DNA of 64,000 nt from Acidiferrum sp963771295. Lineage in GTDB: Bacteria > Acidobacteriota > Terriglobia > Acidiferrales > UBA7541. Each line of letters begins with the position of its first letter. Within the stretch, counting starts at the first letter, position 1. The position numbers and the translations under genes were made by a program. The stretch covers positions 1 through 64,000 of the forward strand of contig CAVYTB010000017.1 in NCBI GenBank assembly GCA_963771295.1, in the 5' to 3' direction. Shown here piece by piece: positions 35,588 to 45,241 of this stretch. The notes under the pieces were generated by a model. It did not search any database. It had not been told where the DNA came from and worked only from the letters and a program-made list of their open reading frames with translations.

Positions 35588-37681
35588 GTGCGAACAAAAG
35601 CCAACAATATAAGTATTACGCTGCGAGTTGCGTTGTTAATGGGACTCTTTTCGACTCTTCTTTCTGCCCAGACTAAAACTATCAGTGCGACGATTGACGT
35701 CTCAAAAACTGGCGCTCCGATTTCAAAAAACATCTACGGCCAGTTTCTGGAACACATCGGGGGAATCGTCAATAACGGCATATGGGCCGAGATGTTGGAC
35801 GACCGGAAATTCTTCTATCCGATCACCTCGCACCCGCCTGCCGAACCGGCCTCCCCTTCCGGGTTCCGTCGCCCCGCGCTGCGCCACTGGACGCCAGTCG
35901 GCCCCGACGAATTCGTGACGATGGATTCCGATCATCCTTATGTAGGCGAGCACACGCCGGCGGTGAAACTGAGTGGAAGCGAAGCGCATGGAATCCAGCA
36001 GGCAGGACTGGCGGTGCGCAAAAGGGAATCTTACACAGGCCGCATTATTCTGGCCGGCACTTCTGGCGTGAGTGTGAAGGTAGTGCTGGCGTGGGGAGAC
36101 GCAGCGAGTGAACGCCAAACAGTTGTCATCAACAAACTCCGCACTGATTACATCAAGTTTCCACTAAGTTTCCGCGCTGAGGGCGACAGTGATAGCGCCC
36201 ATCTGGAGATTGTCGGGACCGGCGCGGGTGCGTTTCACGTTGGAGCCGTCTCGTTAATGCCTGCAGACAATGTAACCGGCTTTCGCAGGGAAGTGATCGA
36301 GCAGTTGAAGCAGTTGCACTCTGGCGTGTATCGCTGGCCCGGCGGGAACTTCGTTTCCGGGCACGAGTGGCGTGACGCAATCGGCGATCCTGACAAACGG
36401 CCACCAATTATGGATCCAGTCTGGCACGCCGTTCAGCCGAATGATGTGGGCACCGATGAGTTCATGACGCTCTGCCGGTTGCTGCAGGTCGAAGCCTACA
36501 TAACTGTCAACGCAGGCTTCGGTGATTCCTGGTCTGCCGCGCAACTGGTGGAATACGTCAACGGCGCGGCAAGCACACCGATGGGAAGCCTGCGTTCCGC
36601 GAATGGCCATCCGCAGCCTTACAACGTCAGGTTCTGGGGCATAGGCAACGAACCTTGGGGCGAATGGCAACTGGGGTTCATGCCAGTTGCGCAATTTGAA
36701 CTGAAATACGATTTGTTCGCCAAAGCCATGCGCAGAGTCGATCCAACGATCAAGCTGATCGCTCCTGGGTCAATGCCCGACGCCATGACTGGATCCAAGC
36801 AGGCAAAGCGGCTCAGCGGACAGATCGTGCCGGATTATCTGTCGCCCGGCGATTGGAGCGGTAACTTGCTCGCTCACTGCCTGGACAACATTGATATGCT
36901 CAGCGAACACTTTTATTCCACAAGCGATAAGCGAACTGATCTTCAGACAGGCGAGAAAGTAAGCACGGGACCACAAACACTGATCGAATGGGAGCGCGCA
37001 CCCGCCACCCAGGTTCGCGTGAAATACGAACACTATCAGGAGTACTTGAAGCGCATTCCTGGACTCAAAGAAAAGCCCGTCCCCATCAGTCTGGACGAGT
37101 GGGCCTACATCGGCGTGCCGCCGAACTCGTACAAAGTGGTTCCTGCTTACGCTTGGGCGTTTCATGAAATGTTTCGTCACTCGGACCTGTACCAGCTTGG
37201 AGGATTCACGTTTGCGACGGCTATGATCAGCGCAGACCGCACTAACGCGATGCTGAGTCCGACGGGTCTTCTGTTCAAGATGTATCGGGATCATTTCGGT
37301 ACGATTCCCGTGCAGGTATCAGGAGATTCGCCACAGCCGAAACCGTTCTATCCCGCAGGGGGCGATCAACCGGCAGTCAATCCAGGCAGCGACACCTATC
37401 CCCTGGATATGAGCGCGACTCTGAGTGAAGATCGCAAGACGCTCACGTTCGCCGTGCTGAATCCTTCGGATTCCGCGCAACCGTTGAAGCTCTCAATCAG
37501 CGGAGCACGGCTCTCGGGTCCGGGCCATCTCTGGCGTATGGCTCCAGAGAGCGTTGACGCAACTGTCTCGGTCGGTCAGAAGCCGGGAGTTGAAGTGCAG
37601 GAGAAGGAAATCACGTCTGTGCCGGATACGATGACGGTGCCGCCCTTCAGCGTCAATATCTATTCGTTCCCGCTAATATAG
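35588..37681 (+). CDS. Secreted alpha-L-arabinofuranosidase, GH51 (long form)
   Basis: A 697-residue enzyme with signal peptide (ALLMGLFSTLLSAQ). An N-terminal jelly-roll-like insertion (about 90-230) is followed by the barrel: HSGVYRWPGGNFVSGHEWRD, RFWGIGNEPWGEW (acid/base Glu near 355) and PISLDEWAY (nucleophile near 504). The GTG start at 35588 follows AGGAGG. It shares only distant similarity with the GH51 at 31157, so the two likely attack different linkages. The gene belongs to the arabinoxylan set. Confidence 0.91.
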   Translation: MRTKANNISITLRVALLMGLFSTLLSAQTKTISATIDVSKTGAPISKNIYGQFLEHIGGIVNNGIWAEMLDDRKFFYPITSHPPAEPASPSGFRRPALRHWTPVGPDEFVTMDSDHPYVGEHTPAVKLSGSEAHGIQQAGLAVRKRESYTGRIILAGTSGVSVKVVLAWGDAASERQTVVINKLRTDYIKFPLSFRAEGDSDSAHLEIVGTGAGAFHVGAVSLMPADNVTGFRREVIEQLKQLHSGVYRWPGGNFVSGHEWRDAIGDPDKRPPIMDPVWHAVQPNDVGTDEFMTLCRLLQVEAYITVNAGFGDSWSAAQLVEYVNGAASTPMGSLRSANGHPQPYNVRFWGIGNEPWGEWQLGFMPVAQFELKYDLFAKAMRRVDPTIKLIAPGSMPDAMTGSKQAKRLSGQIVPDYLSPGDWSGNLLAHCLDNIDMLSEHFYSTSDKRTDLQTGEKVSTGPQTLIEWERAPATQVRVKYEHYQEYLKRIPGLKEKPVPISLDEWAYIGVPPNSYKVVPAYAWAFHEMFRHSDLYQLGGFTFATAMISADRTNAMLSPTGLLFKMYRDHFGTIPVQVSGDSPQPKPFYPAGGDQPAVNPGSDTYPLDMSATLSEDRKTLTFAVLNPSDSAQPLKLSISGARLSGPGHLWRMAPESVDATVSVGQKPGVEVQEKEITSVPDTMTVPPFSVNIYSFPLI

Positions 37682-37711
37682 TTGTTGTTTGGAATCGATA
37701 CGGGAGCTGTC

Positions 37712-38722
37712 TTAATCCAACCCGACCAAAATCTTCCTGAATCGGGATGGGTTTTCACTCCAGGATCGCAAAGCCTCTCCCGCCTCCTCCAAACGCACGA
37801 CTGCGCTCACGGCCTGATCGACGGGAAATCTCCGCGCTTCGAGCATCCGAATTACGGCCTGAAAATCTTCCGGCAGTGCGTTTCGCGATCCGAGAATATC
37901 CAGTTCCTTCTGTACAAACAACCGGGTCTCATAGCTGACCGGCTCTTTCGCATATCCGATGTACACGACCCTGCCTGTGAATGCGACTTCTTCGACGGCG
38001 CCTCGAAATGTTGCGGGCGTGCCTATCGCTTCAATCACTACGTCGGGCCCACGGCCCTCGGTCATTTCTTGCAACTGGTCATGCAGTGATTGGCGCCGCG
38101 TGTTGATGGTGTGAATGCCGCCTGCGGCTCGTGCCAGTTCCAGCTTCTCGTCATCTACATCAACGCAGATCGTCGTCGCACCCCGGGAGCTGGAAGCAGC
38201 GATGGCTCCCAGTCCTACTCCTCCGCACCCGAGGACCGCCACGATATCGCCTGCCGCAACGCGTCCGCGCGCAACGGCATGAAATCCCACCGTCAACGGT
38301 TCAACCAGGCACAATTCTTTCCTGGCGAGTTGGGCAGGATACAACTTATCCCGCGGCACCGCGATGAATTCAGTCAGCGCACCATCTCTTTGCACACCGA
38401 GCGTCTGGTTGAATTGGCAAGCATTCGCACGTCCTCGGCGGCACGACGCGCACTGGCCACAACTTGTGTACGGAGAGACAGCCACATCCGTTCCAACCGC
38501 CAGCCCGCTGTCGATGCCGGCCTGCACGACAGTCGCACAGACTTCATGTCCTAGAATTCTGGGGAAGGAAATCAGTGGATTGAGTCCGCGGAAGGAGTTC
38601 AAGTCGCTTCCGCAAAAGCCCACCATGCGAACTTTCAAGAGAATCTGCTGATCCGTAACGACCGGCTCGGGAACCTCTTGGATCGCGATTTGTCCGGGCT
38701 TCTCCAGTACGAGTGCTTTCAT
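37712..38722 (-). CDS. Zinc-dependent medium-chain (sugar alcohol-type) dehydrogenase
   Basis: A 336-residue cytoplasmic enzyme. GFCGSDLNSFRG supplies the catalytic Cys, GHEVCATV the Glu/His pair and SCGQCASCRRGRANAC the structural zinc site. VLGCGGVGLGAIAA is the NAD(P)-binding loop. The closest recognisable group is sorbitol/threonine/galactitol dehydrogenase. In this context it could act in pentose or sugar-acid catabolism; that is inference. It converges with the GH51 gene and is co-directional with GH39. Confidence 0.88.
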   Translation of the reverse strand: MKALVLEKPGQIAIQEVPEPVVTDQQILLKVRMVGFCGSDLNSFRGLNPLISFPRILGHEVCATVVQAGIDSGLAVGTDVAVSPYTSCGQCASCRRGRANACQFNQTLGVQRDGALTEFIAVPRDKLYPAQLARKELCLVEPLTVGFHAVARGRVAAGDIVAVLGCGGVGLGAIAASSSRGATTICVDVDDEKLELARAAGGIHTINTRRQSLHDQLQEMTEGRGPDVVIEAIGTPATFRGAVEEVAFTGRVVYIGYAKEPVSYETRLFVQKELDILGSRNALPEDFQAVIRMLEARRFPVDQAVSAVVRLEEAGEALRSWSENPSRFRKILVGLD

Positions 38723-38788
38723 TCGGAATCGCTCCGCTCAGTTTCGGTCTCGGCTCTTACGGGGCCGCGATTGAGATTTCTCCTCTGC

Positions 38789-40483
38789 TCACCAGGTCAC
38801 GTTAAACAGAGATAGCCCCTGCGCTGGTTGAGTGAACGTAATCTCAACTGTGTTGCTGTCTGGAACAATCCAACGCGGGGATTCGCGCAACTGCAACTGT
38901 CCCGCTGCCTTAAGGCGCTCATACTCGCCCGCGGTAGGATTTTGAGGCGACCCCATTGTCTGCCAAGCAGTGTAAGCATTGCTGTGTTCACGATCCACGC
39001 CCCAATGTTCTAGCAACACTTGTGACACATCTTGAGGCAGCCCCTCGATTCTCAGACGAATCTCCGCCGGAGCGGACTGCTTGGAATCGTCGTCGTAGCT
39101 CCAAACCAGCACATTCACTCTGTGGCTGTCGCGAGTGGCCATTGCGTTCACGTCTGGTTGGGCTTTCACGCTCGACTCGAGAACATCTCCTACCGCGAGC
39201 CCTCCGGTGCTTTCGGTGGCCACACGTTCCCCTTTCATAAGCCCGAACATCCGAAACGCGTTCAGCACCGGCAAGTCGATATCGTTTGTCGTGAAAGCAC
39301 GAAGCCCTCCAAATATCGGTTGGCCGGGAAAAGTGAAAGCCCACGCAATCGTGCCTTCCAGGTTGATGTGGTGCCGCTGTGCAAGCGCCAGGGTTCCGTG
39401 CAAGAGCTCCGCCTCATAACTGGCATATTGCGAAGTCAGTCGATACTCGTTTTGAGGGTGCGACGTCGCGTCACACGCGGCACAACTTTCGGGATCGGAT
39501 TCGCTGAGCACCACAGGCAGCTGGCGCAATGCGGGAAACGTCTCGATGATGGCGAACCCTTGGTCGATGTCGCGCAAGTTGGTTCCAACATTCAGCTCCA
39601 CATGATCGTCCACTACCTTTGCTGTTCCTTTCGCATGAAACGAGATGAAGTCCAGTGGAGCTCCCTTCATCCCCGTCGCATAGTTCTGGCCTCTCGCACA
39701 ATGCTCCAGGAAGGCGCGCAGGAAGTCGGCGGCGCGCTGGCTCGCGGGGCCGGTGGTGGCAGGTCCGCCGACGCGTGCGTTTGGCAGGGCTTTTCGCACC
39801 GCCGCAACGGTGTAATCGTAAAGCTTGTTGTAGTCGTCCACGGTTCCGTGCAAATAAAAAATATCCGGCTCGTTCCAGACCTCCCACTCCCATTTCGCCA
39901 CTTGCTCTGCTCCGTAGCGATCCGCCATATGTCGAACCCAGGTGTAGACGAGATTGGACCACGCCGAATAGTCGTTAGGCGGATACGCCCAACCCGTGTC
40001 GAAGTCCTTCGGCCAATGGTGCCGGTACGGCTCGGGATGCAGCGAGAGCGCTTCGGGCATAAATCCAATCTCCACGAACGGAATTATGCCGGCCGCTTGA
40101 TAGGTATCAAAAATTCGGTCGACGATGCTCCAGTTATAAACCGGTTTTCCGAACGCATCACGCGTGAACGCGTTCGTCGATCCCCACTTCAGTGCTGACG
40201 CGCCATCGCCCGAAGTTAACAAGTTGTGCGTGCGATCGTGTACCGGATAAGAGCTGAGTTGAGAAAGTCGTGTAAGAAGTTCGTGCCCTTCTTCCGTGTA
40301 CGTGTAGTTCGGCTCGTCGTGTCCAACCCACGCCCATACAGGTTCGAAACGCCCCATCGATTTGGATACATCGACTCTGATGGTTACATTTTGCTGGGCC
40401 GACAGGGTGACGGCTGCCAACAGAGCAAAAGGAAGGCTGCGAATCAGTTTCCGTTTAAAGTTTCGTGCGATTGAAGTAATCAC
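38789..40483 (-). CDS. Secreted GH39-like glycosidase
   Basis: A 564-residue protein with a signal peptide (SLPFALLAAVTLSAQQ). The (beta/alpha)8 barrel has WEWEVWNEPDIFYLHG (acid/base Glu near 205) and a later LPVVLSESDPES block expected to hold the nucleophile. A C-terminal beta domain follows. GH39 includes beta-xylosidases, which fits the cluster, although iduronidases share the fold. Its promoter region is shared with the lacI fragment. Confidence 0.85.
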   Translation of the reverse strand: MITSIARNFKRKLIRSLPFALLAAVTLSAQQNVTIRVDVSKSMGRFEPVWAWVGHDEPNYTYTEEGHELLTRLSQLSSYPVHDRTHNLLTSGDGASALKWGSTNAFTRDAFGKPVYNWSIVDRIFDTYQAAGIIPFVEIGFMPEALSLHPEPYRHHWPKDFDTGWAYPPNDYSAWSNLVYTWVRHMADRYGAEQVAKWEWEVWNEPDIFYLHGTVDDYNKLYDYTVAAVRKALPNARVGGPATTGPASQRAADFLRAFLEHCARGQNYATGMKGAPLDFISFHAKGTAKVVDDHVELNVGTNLRDIDQGFAIIETFPALRQLPVVLSESDPESCAACDATSHPQNEYRLTSQYASYEAELLHGTLALAQRHHINLEGTIAWAFTFPGQPIFGGLRAFTTNDIDLPVLNAFRMFGLMKGERVATESTGGLAVGDVLESSVKAQPDVNAMATRDSHRVNVLVWSYDDDSKQSAPAEIRLRIEGLPQDVSQVLLEHWGVDREHSNAYTAWQTMGSPQNPTAGEYERLKAAGQLQLRESPRWIVPDSNTVEITFTQPAQGLSLFNVTW

Positions 40484-40708
40484 TGGAGATTGCGAAACGC
40501 AACATTTAGCACAAAATCGGGCACGAAGAAACGACTAATACCGCGGAGAGCCGCGGCAAACAAGTTCAAAATTCCGTTGTGCTCCTCTACCGTTCAGTGA
40601 AACGATACAACGCCAAGGACTGCGAACTCCTTAATTTCGACTTTTCCGAGCTTGGCGTTCGCCCGCAGAATGGGACATTATTTTCAGAACAGTTCTCGCA
40701 CAACGTCT

Positions 40709-40865
40709 ATGGCCGCCAAAAGCTCTGGTCGTCGCATCGTAACGATTCGCGATATCGCGAGCGAAACAGGACTCTCGATCGCTACTATCTCCGTTGTCTT
40801 GAACCAAGCTCCCAAGGCCAAGAAGATTCCCTCGAGCACACAGAGGCGCATTCAGGACGCGGCTC
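40709..40865 (+). pseudogene. LacI-family regulator, N-terminal fragment fused to isomerase remnant
   Basis: Only the DNA-binding domain remains. RRIVTIRDIASETGLSIATI and SVVLNQAPKAKKIPSSTQRR match the LacI helix-turn-helix and hinge start. After IQDAA the reading frame runs into the sugar-isomerase coding sequence out of phase, so about 280 residues of ligand-binding domain are absent. It would be expected to control the arabinoxylan cluster. A simple deletion spanning the end of lacI and the start of the isomerase gene explains the join; misassembly is possible. Confidence 0.72.
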
Positions 40866-41747
40866 ATCTTCGGTGGACGCGGAATGGGGCAGACTTGTGG
40901 CGTGGCCGATCCATCGCAATGGATGCGAATGTTTGGCGTCGATATCGACTCACGCGACACCACCGAACTCATTCGTTCCGCGGACGCCATCTCCGCGTCC
41001 GAAATCAAAGCTGTCGCACCTCGACTCAAGCAACTCTTCGCGAAACTGCCCGACGATAACGTTGTGAACGAGCGCTCCATCCGTCTCTATCTGGCGCTCA
41101 AGAAAATCGTTGAAAAAGAACAGTTTGATTTCTACACCATCCAGTCCTTCCCCGGACTCGGTGACGATTACTCTGCCACCTGCTTTGCTCAGAGCATGAT
41201 GCTCGAAGACGGCCATCCGACATCCACTCTGGGCGACTTCAATACCGCTCTCACTGTCTATTTGCTGACGAAACTCAGTAAGGAGCCCGTCTATTATGGC
41301 GATCTTCAGCACATCGACATGAAGACCAAAGAAATCAAGATCATCGGCGACGGCGCCTGCCCGCCGTCACTTGCCGGAAAACTGGGGCCCGCTGGTTTTG
41401 CCGTGCATGGAATCCCTACCGAAGGAACAGCCGGCGGCCTCTCCGTCAAACTTATTTGCAAAGTTGGCGAAGGTGTCCTCAGCCGTCTCGGGCGCGTCAA
41501 TGGAGAATTTCGTATGGTCATCGTCCGTGCCTCGATTTTCGAGCCATCTTCAAAACAAGTGAAGACGCGCCTTCACGAATGCGGCATTCCATTCTGGCCG
41601 CACGGATTTGTTACTGCCCACGGTGACATGAACGCCTTGGTCCAGAACTGGACCAACGAATATGCTTGCCTCGGTTATGGCGCGGACCTCTATCCTGCCC
41701 TCGTCGACTTTTGCGAATTGACGGGAATCAAACCAATTTTGCTCTAG
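40866..41747 (+). pseudogene. L-fucose/L-arabinose isomerase-family protein, C-terminal part
   Basis: The frame from about 40866 reads IFGGRGMGQTCGVADPSQW and continues to the natural C-terminus (ADLYPALVDFCELTGIKPIL). NERSIRLYLALKKIV, SFPGLGDDYSATCFAQSMML and DGHPTSTLGDFNTALTVYL match the middle and last domains of sugar isomerases of about 470 residues. Roughly the first 180 residues are missing. A start at ATG 40884 is formally possible but leaves out an essential N-terminal domain. The lost part lies at the same junction that truncates lacI. Confidence 0.75.
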
Positions 41748-41884
41748 TTAGAGTTGGTATCCTCGCCCTCGAACAGGAGCGGTTACCACTTTCATGGAAA
41801 ATTTACGCTTTGTCATTTACAATCGGCCCTTTCGATAACTCCATTTGACCGTTTCGAAACTTCTCTATTGTAAGGAGCCCTCAA

Positions 41885-42457
41885 ATGAAATCACGGCTTG
41901 CAACCCTGGTTTTGCTCTCGGCGGCATTCGGAGCGATGGCGCAAATGCCTCCTGCCCCAGTGCCAACGAAACCCAGGTTGGCGCTCACCACCGATGCCTT
42001 TGAAGACGGCGGCATCATTCCGAACAAGTTCACCATGGCGGCGGAGGGTACGCCGGTATCGCCAAAGTTGACGTGGACGAATGTTCCCGACGGCACCGTG
42101 AGTTTTGCGCTGCTCCTTATTGATCCCGATACCGCGGTGATGAAGAAGACGGATGAAGTCTTGCACTGGTTGATCTTCAACATACCCGGAACCGCGCGCG
42201 AACTTCCCGAGGGAGTGCCTGCACAAGCGCAGTTGCCCGACGGTTCGGTTCAGGGTCTGAACCAGGGGAAGAAAGTCGGCTACATGGGGATGGGCGCCGC
42301 TGCCGTCGGTCCTTACCATCATTACACGTTCGAACTATTCGCGCTGGATACCAAGCTAACTCTCGGTCCGGAAGCGACGCAGAGCGATGTGATGAAGGCA
42401 ATGGACGGACACATTCTGATGAAAGGTGTCCTTGTTGGCCGTTTCCACCGGCCATAG
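41885..42457 (+). CDS. Secreted YbhB/YbcL-type PEBP (Raf kinase inhibitor-like) protein
   Basis: A 190-residue protein with a signal peptide (ATLVLLSAAFGAMAQ). The PEBP fold motifs are SPKLTWTNVPDGTVSFALLLIDPD, HWLIFNIPGTARELPEG and GPYHHYTFELFALD. Members bind small anionic ligands; bacterial roles are mostly unknown. AAGGAG precedes the ATG. It is followed by the sorbosone-dehydrogenase gene after 86 bp, with its own strong ribosome-binding site. Confidence 0.9.
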   Translation: MKSRLATLVLLSAAFGAMAQMPPAPVPTKPRLALTTDAFEDGGIIPNKFTMAAEGTPVSPKLTWTNVPDGTVSFALLLIDPDTAVMKKTDEVLHWLIFNIPGTARELPEGVPAQAQLPDGSVQGLNQGKKVGYMGMGAAAVGPYHHYTFELFALDTKLTLGPEATQSDVMKAMDGHILMKGVLVGRFHRP

Positions 42458-42543
42458 GTCAACGCAGTCGCGCTGCGATCTCGCGCAACTCAGACTTAAC
42501 TCACACGGTTCTGATTTCTCGCCATCAATCTCCGGAGGGTTTA

Positions 42544-44334
42544 ATGCAATTCATGCGTACTTCGAGATTCATCCGCTCCTTCCTCACAATGTCGAGCGCA
42601 TTGTATTTGATCGCCTTGAGTGCATCGGCGCAAACTTCGCCAAATCCTCCGCAAGAGACCAAGAGCCAATCGTGCGCAAACGATGACAGCGGGCTGAAGC
42701 TGCCTCCGGGTTTTTGCGCAACCATATTTGCTGACGAAGTTGGCCACGCGCGACACATGGCAGTAACACCGGGCGGAGTAGTATACGTGAATACTTGGTC
42801 GGGCGAGTACTACGGCAACGACACTCCGCACGCGGGCGGATTCCTGGTGGCGTTGCAAGACACCTCCGGCGTAGGGAAGGCAAAAATCGTTGAGCGTTTC
42901 GGTGAAACGGTTCAAAGCGGCGGAGCCGGCGGCACCGGGATCGGTATATATAAAGGTTGGCTCTACGCGGAGATCAATGATCGAATCGTGCGATATTCGC
43001 TAAGCGCCGGCTCCCTTGTGCCGAGGGACGCCCCGGTCGCTGTCGTTTCTGGTTTGCCGCTGGGCGGCGATCATCCGATGCATCCGTTCATCATCGACGC
43101 CAGCGGTGCGATGTATGTGGACGTGGCGAGCGCCAGCAATTCCTGCCAGCTGAAAAATCGCACACTGAAATCGCCGGGTGCCGATCCTTGCGTGGAACTG
43201 GAGACGCGCGGCGGCATCTGGCGGTACGACGCGAATAGAACCAACCAGAATTTTTCGAAGGCCGACCGCTTTGCCACCGGCATCCGCAACGGCGAAGGCT
43301 TTGCCATCGATGCGGGCGGACGCTTGTTTGTGACCCAGCACGGACGAGATCAACTGCACACAAATTGGCCGGATTTGTACAAGCCTGACCAGGAGGCGAC
43401 GCTGCCTGCCGAAGAGGTGCTGCTTCTGAGGCAAGGCGGCGATTACGGATGGCCCGAGTGCTACTACGACTCCTTCGTGAGCAAATTGGTTTTGGCGCCG
43501 GAGTATGGTGGCGATGGCAAAAAGATCGGCATGTGCGAAAACAAAATTGCTCCGGCCGCCTCGTTCCCCGCGCATTGGGCCCCCAACGGCATGGTTCACT
43601 ACGACGGAAAGGAATTTCCCAAGCGTTATCGTGATGGCGTGTTTATCGCGTTTCACGGTTCCTGGAATCGCGCGCCGTATCCACAAGGTGGATACAACGT
43701 TGTGTTTCAGCCGATGACGGACGGCCACGCAGCAGGGCGGTGCGAAATCTTCGCCGACGGTTTTGCGGGTGCGGTGAAATCGCCGGATAAGGCGGCGCAT
43801 CGCCCAAGCGGACTTGCGGTCGGGCCCGATGGAGCGCTGTATGTTTCCGACGATATTCGCGGACGGATTTACCGGATCGTTTACCGGGGTGGGGCAGGCG
43901 ATGGCACCGCGAGTGTAACACCATGTCCGAGCGCGACGGCGCCGGCAGGGGACATAGTTGAAACTCCAGCGGGGCCGCCGGAAGGCACGCATCCGGACGC
44001 CGCTGCTGCAGCTGCGTTACCTGCCGGAGTGACGCCGGAAATGGTTGCGCTGGGCGAACGGATTTACCGCGGTCAAGTGGGCGGGGCAGCATGCACAGGC
44101 TGCCACGGCGACAAAGGCCAGGGCTCACCATTGGGCCCCGATCTGACGGGGAAGAAATGGCTGTGGAGCGATGGCAGCTGCGCGGGAATCAAGAAGACGA
44201 TAACGGAAGGTGTATCGCAGCCCAAGAACTATCGCAGTCCGATGCCAGCGATGGGCGGCGCACAGCTCACTGCGGACCAAGTCTCCGCACTTGCAGCTTA
44301 CGTGTGGAGTATAAGCCACCAGATAACGCAGTAG
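42544..44334 (+). CDS. L-sorbosone dehydrogenase-type beta-propeller with C-terminal cytochrome c
   Basis: A 596-residue secreted enzyme. After a signal peptide (ALYLIALSASAQ), residues 45-450 form a PQQ/sorbosone-dehydrogenase-like propeller (GLKLPPGFCATIFADEVGHA; GRLFVTQHGRDQL; RPSGLAVGPDGALYVSDD). A Pro/Ala linker leads to a cytochrome c domain with CTGCHGDKGQGSPLGPDL and a distal Met (SPMPAMGG). It probably oxidises a sugar-derived aldehyde in the periplasm and passes electrons to the respiratory chain, whose bc/caa3 genes lie downstream. The ATG at 42544 follows GGAGG. Confidence 0.88.
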   Translation: MQFMRTSRFIRSFLTMSSALYLIALSASAQTSPNPPQETKSQSCANDDSGLKLPPGFCATIFADEVGHARHMAVTPGGVVYVNTWSGEYYGNDTPHAGGFLVALQDTSGVGKAKIVERFGETVQSGGAGGTGIGIYKGWLYAEINDRIVRYSLSAGSLVPRDAPVAVVSGLPLGGDHPMHPFIIDASGAMYVDVASASNSCQLKNRTLKSPGADPCVELETRGGIWRYDANRTNQNFSKADRFATGIRNGEGFAIDAGGRLFVTQHGRDQLHTNWPDLYKPDQEATLPAEEVLLLRQGGDYGWPECYYDSFVSKLVLAPEYGGDGKKIGMCENKIAPAASFPAHWAPNGMVHYDGKEFPKRYRDGVFIAFHGSWNRAPYPQGGYNVVFQPMTDGHAAGRCEIFADGFAGAVKSPDKAAHRPSGLAVGPDGALYVSDDIRGRIYRIVYRGGAGDGTASVTPCPSATAPAGDIVETPAGPPEGTHPDAAAAAALPAGVTPEMVALGERIYRGQVGGAACTGCHGDKGQGSPLGPDLTGKKWLWSDGSCAGIKKTITEGVSQPKNYRSPMPAMGGAQLTADQVSALAAYVWSISHQITQ

Positions 44335-44381
44335 CGTGCGCGATGCTCTGCACACGGAAGTGAAACGAGAGAGGAAGTCCA

Positions 44382-45028
44382 ATGGCCAAGCTTCGCGTTC
44401 ACAGTTTTACGATGTCCCTTGACGGCTACGGCGCCGGCCCAGGACAGAACCTCGAGAACCCGCTCGGAGCCGGCGGTCTTGCGCTGCACCAATGGGCCTT
44501 CAATACCCGTACGTTTCACGCATGCACGGCGAAGTTGGCGGATCATCCGGCGTTGACGATGACTTCATCGCGCGCGGATTCCACAACATCGGCGCATGGA
44601 TCATCGGGCGAAACATGTTTGGACCTATCCGCGGCCCCTGGCCCGACGATACGTGGAAGGGATGGTGGGGCGAAGAACCCCCGTATCATGTTCCAGTCTT
44701 CGTGCTTACGCATCATCCACGCAGCTCCCTGATCATGAAGGGCGGGACGACGTTCCACTTCGTTACTGACGGCCTCCATGCTGCACTTGCGCGCGCTCGA
44801 GAGGCTTCGCAAGGAAAGGATATTCGGTTGGGCGGCGGGGTTGCCACTATCCGGGAAGGTCTCCGAGCAGGACTTGTCGACGAGATGCACTTGGCCTACA
44901 CACCCGTGTTGCTTGGATCCGGCGAGTCCCTGTTGGGGGGAATGGATCTGCCGGCCCTCGGATATCACATTACCTCACACTCCACCACGGCCGGTGTGAT
45001 GCATGTGTTGATTGACCGCATCGGCTAA
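44382..45028 (+). pseudogene. RibD C-terminal / dihydrofolate-reductase-like protein, frame-interrupted
   Basis: The start (VHSFTMSLDGYGAGPGQ) and the later HGEVGGSSGVDDDFIARG, GAWIIGRNMFGPIRGPW, IRLGGGVATIREGLRAGLVD and LGSGESLL segments are the conserved blocks of the bacterial deaminase-reductase C-terminal family. They lie in two frames. Restoring one C at about 44519 (TTTCACGC to TTTCACCGC) joins them into a protein of about 215 residues. The reaction of such stand-alone proteins is generally unknown. The break looks like the other single-base losses here. Confidence 0.82.
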
Positions 45029-45241
45029 AACGGACGACGGAATGCCGAGTGCGTCAAGTTTCTCGACCTCGAGCGCAGGTGTTCTCGCTCCGTTATCGCT
45101 TCCTAGTTCGCAGTTGCCAACAACCGTAAATTGTTACCAGTACTTCTTATTCCCACGCTGTCGCCATCCCGCTATGATGAGCACAATGAAGCCGGTGACG
45201 TTTCTTGTGCTGCAGCACGGTGCAAATTCTGGTTAGGAAAT

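Noticed and set aside
39032..40198. 388-residue plus-strand frame opposite the GH39 gene
   Set aside because: A shadow of the GH39 coding sequence with no recognisable domain, lying entirely antisense to a confident gene.
40541..40556. CCGCGG-AGAG-CCGCGG dyad between GH39 and lacI as an operator, and TGAAACGATACA at 40598-40609 as a LacI site
   Set aside because: Both are plausible but unsupported: no second copy was found near other glycosidase genes, and the regulator is truncated.
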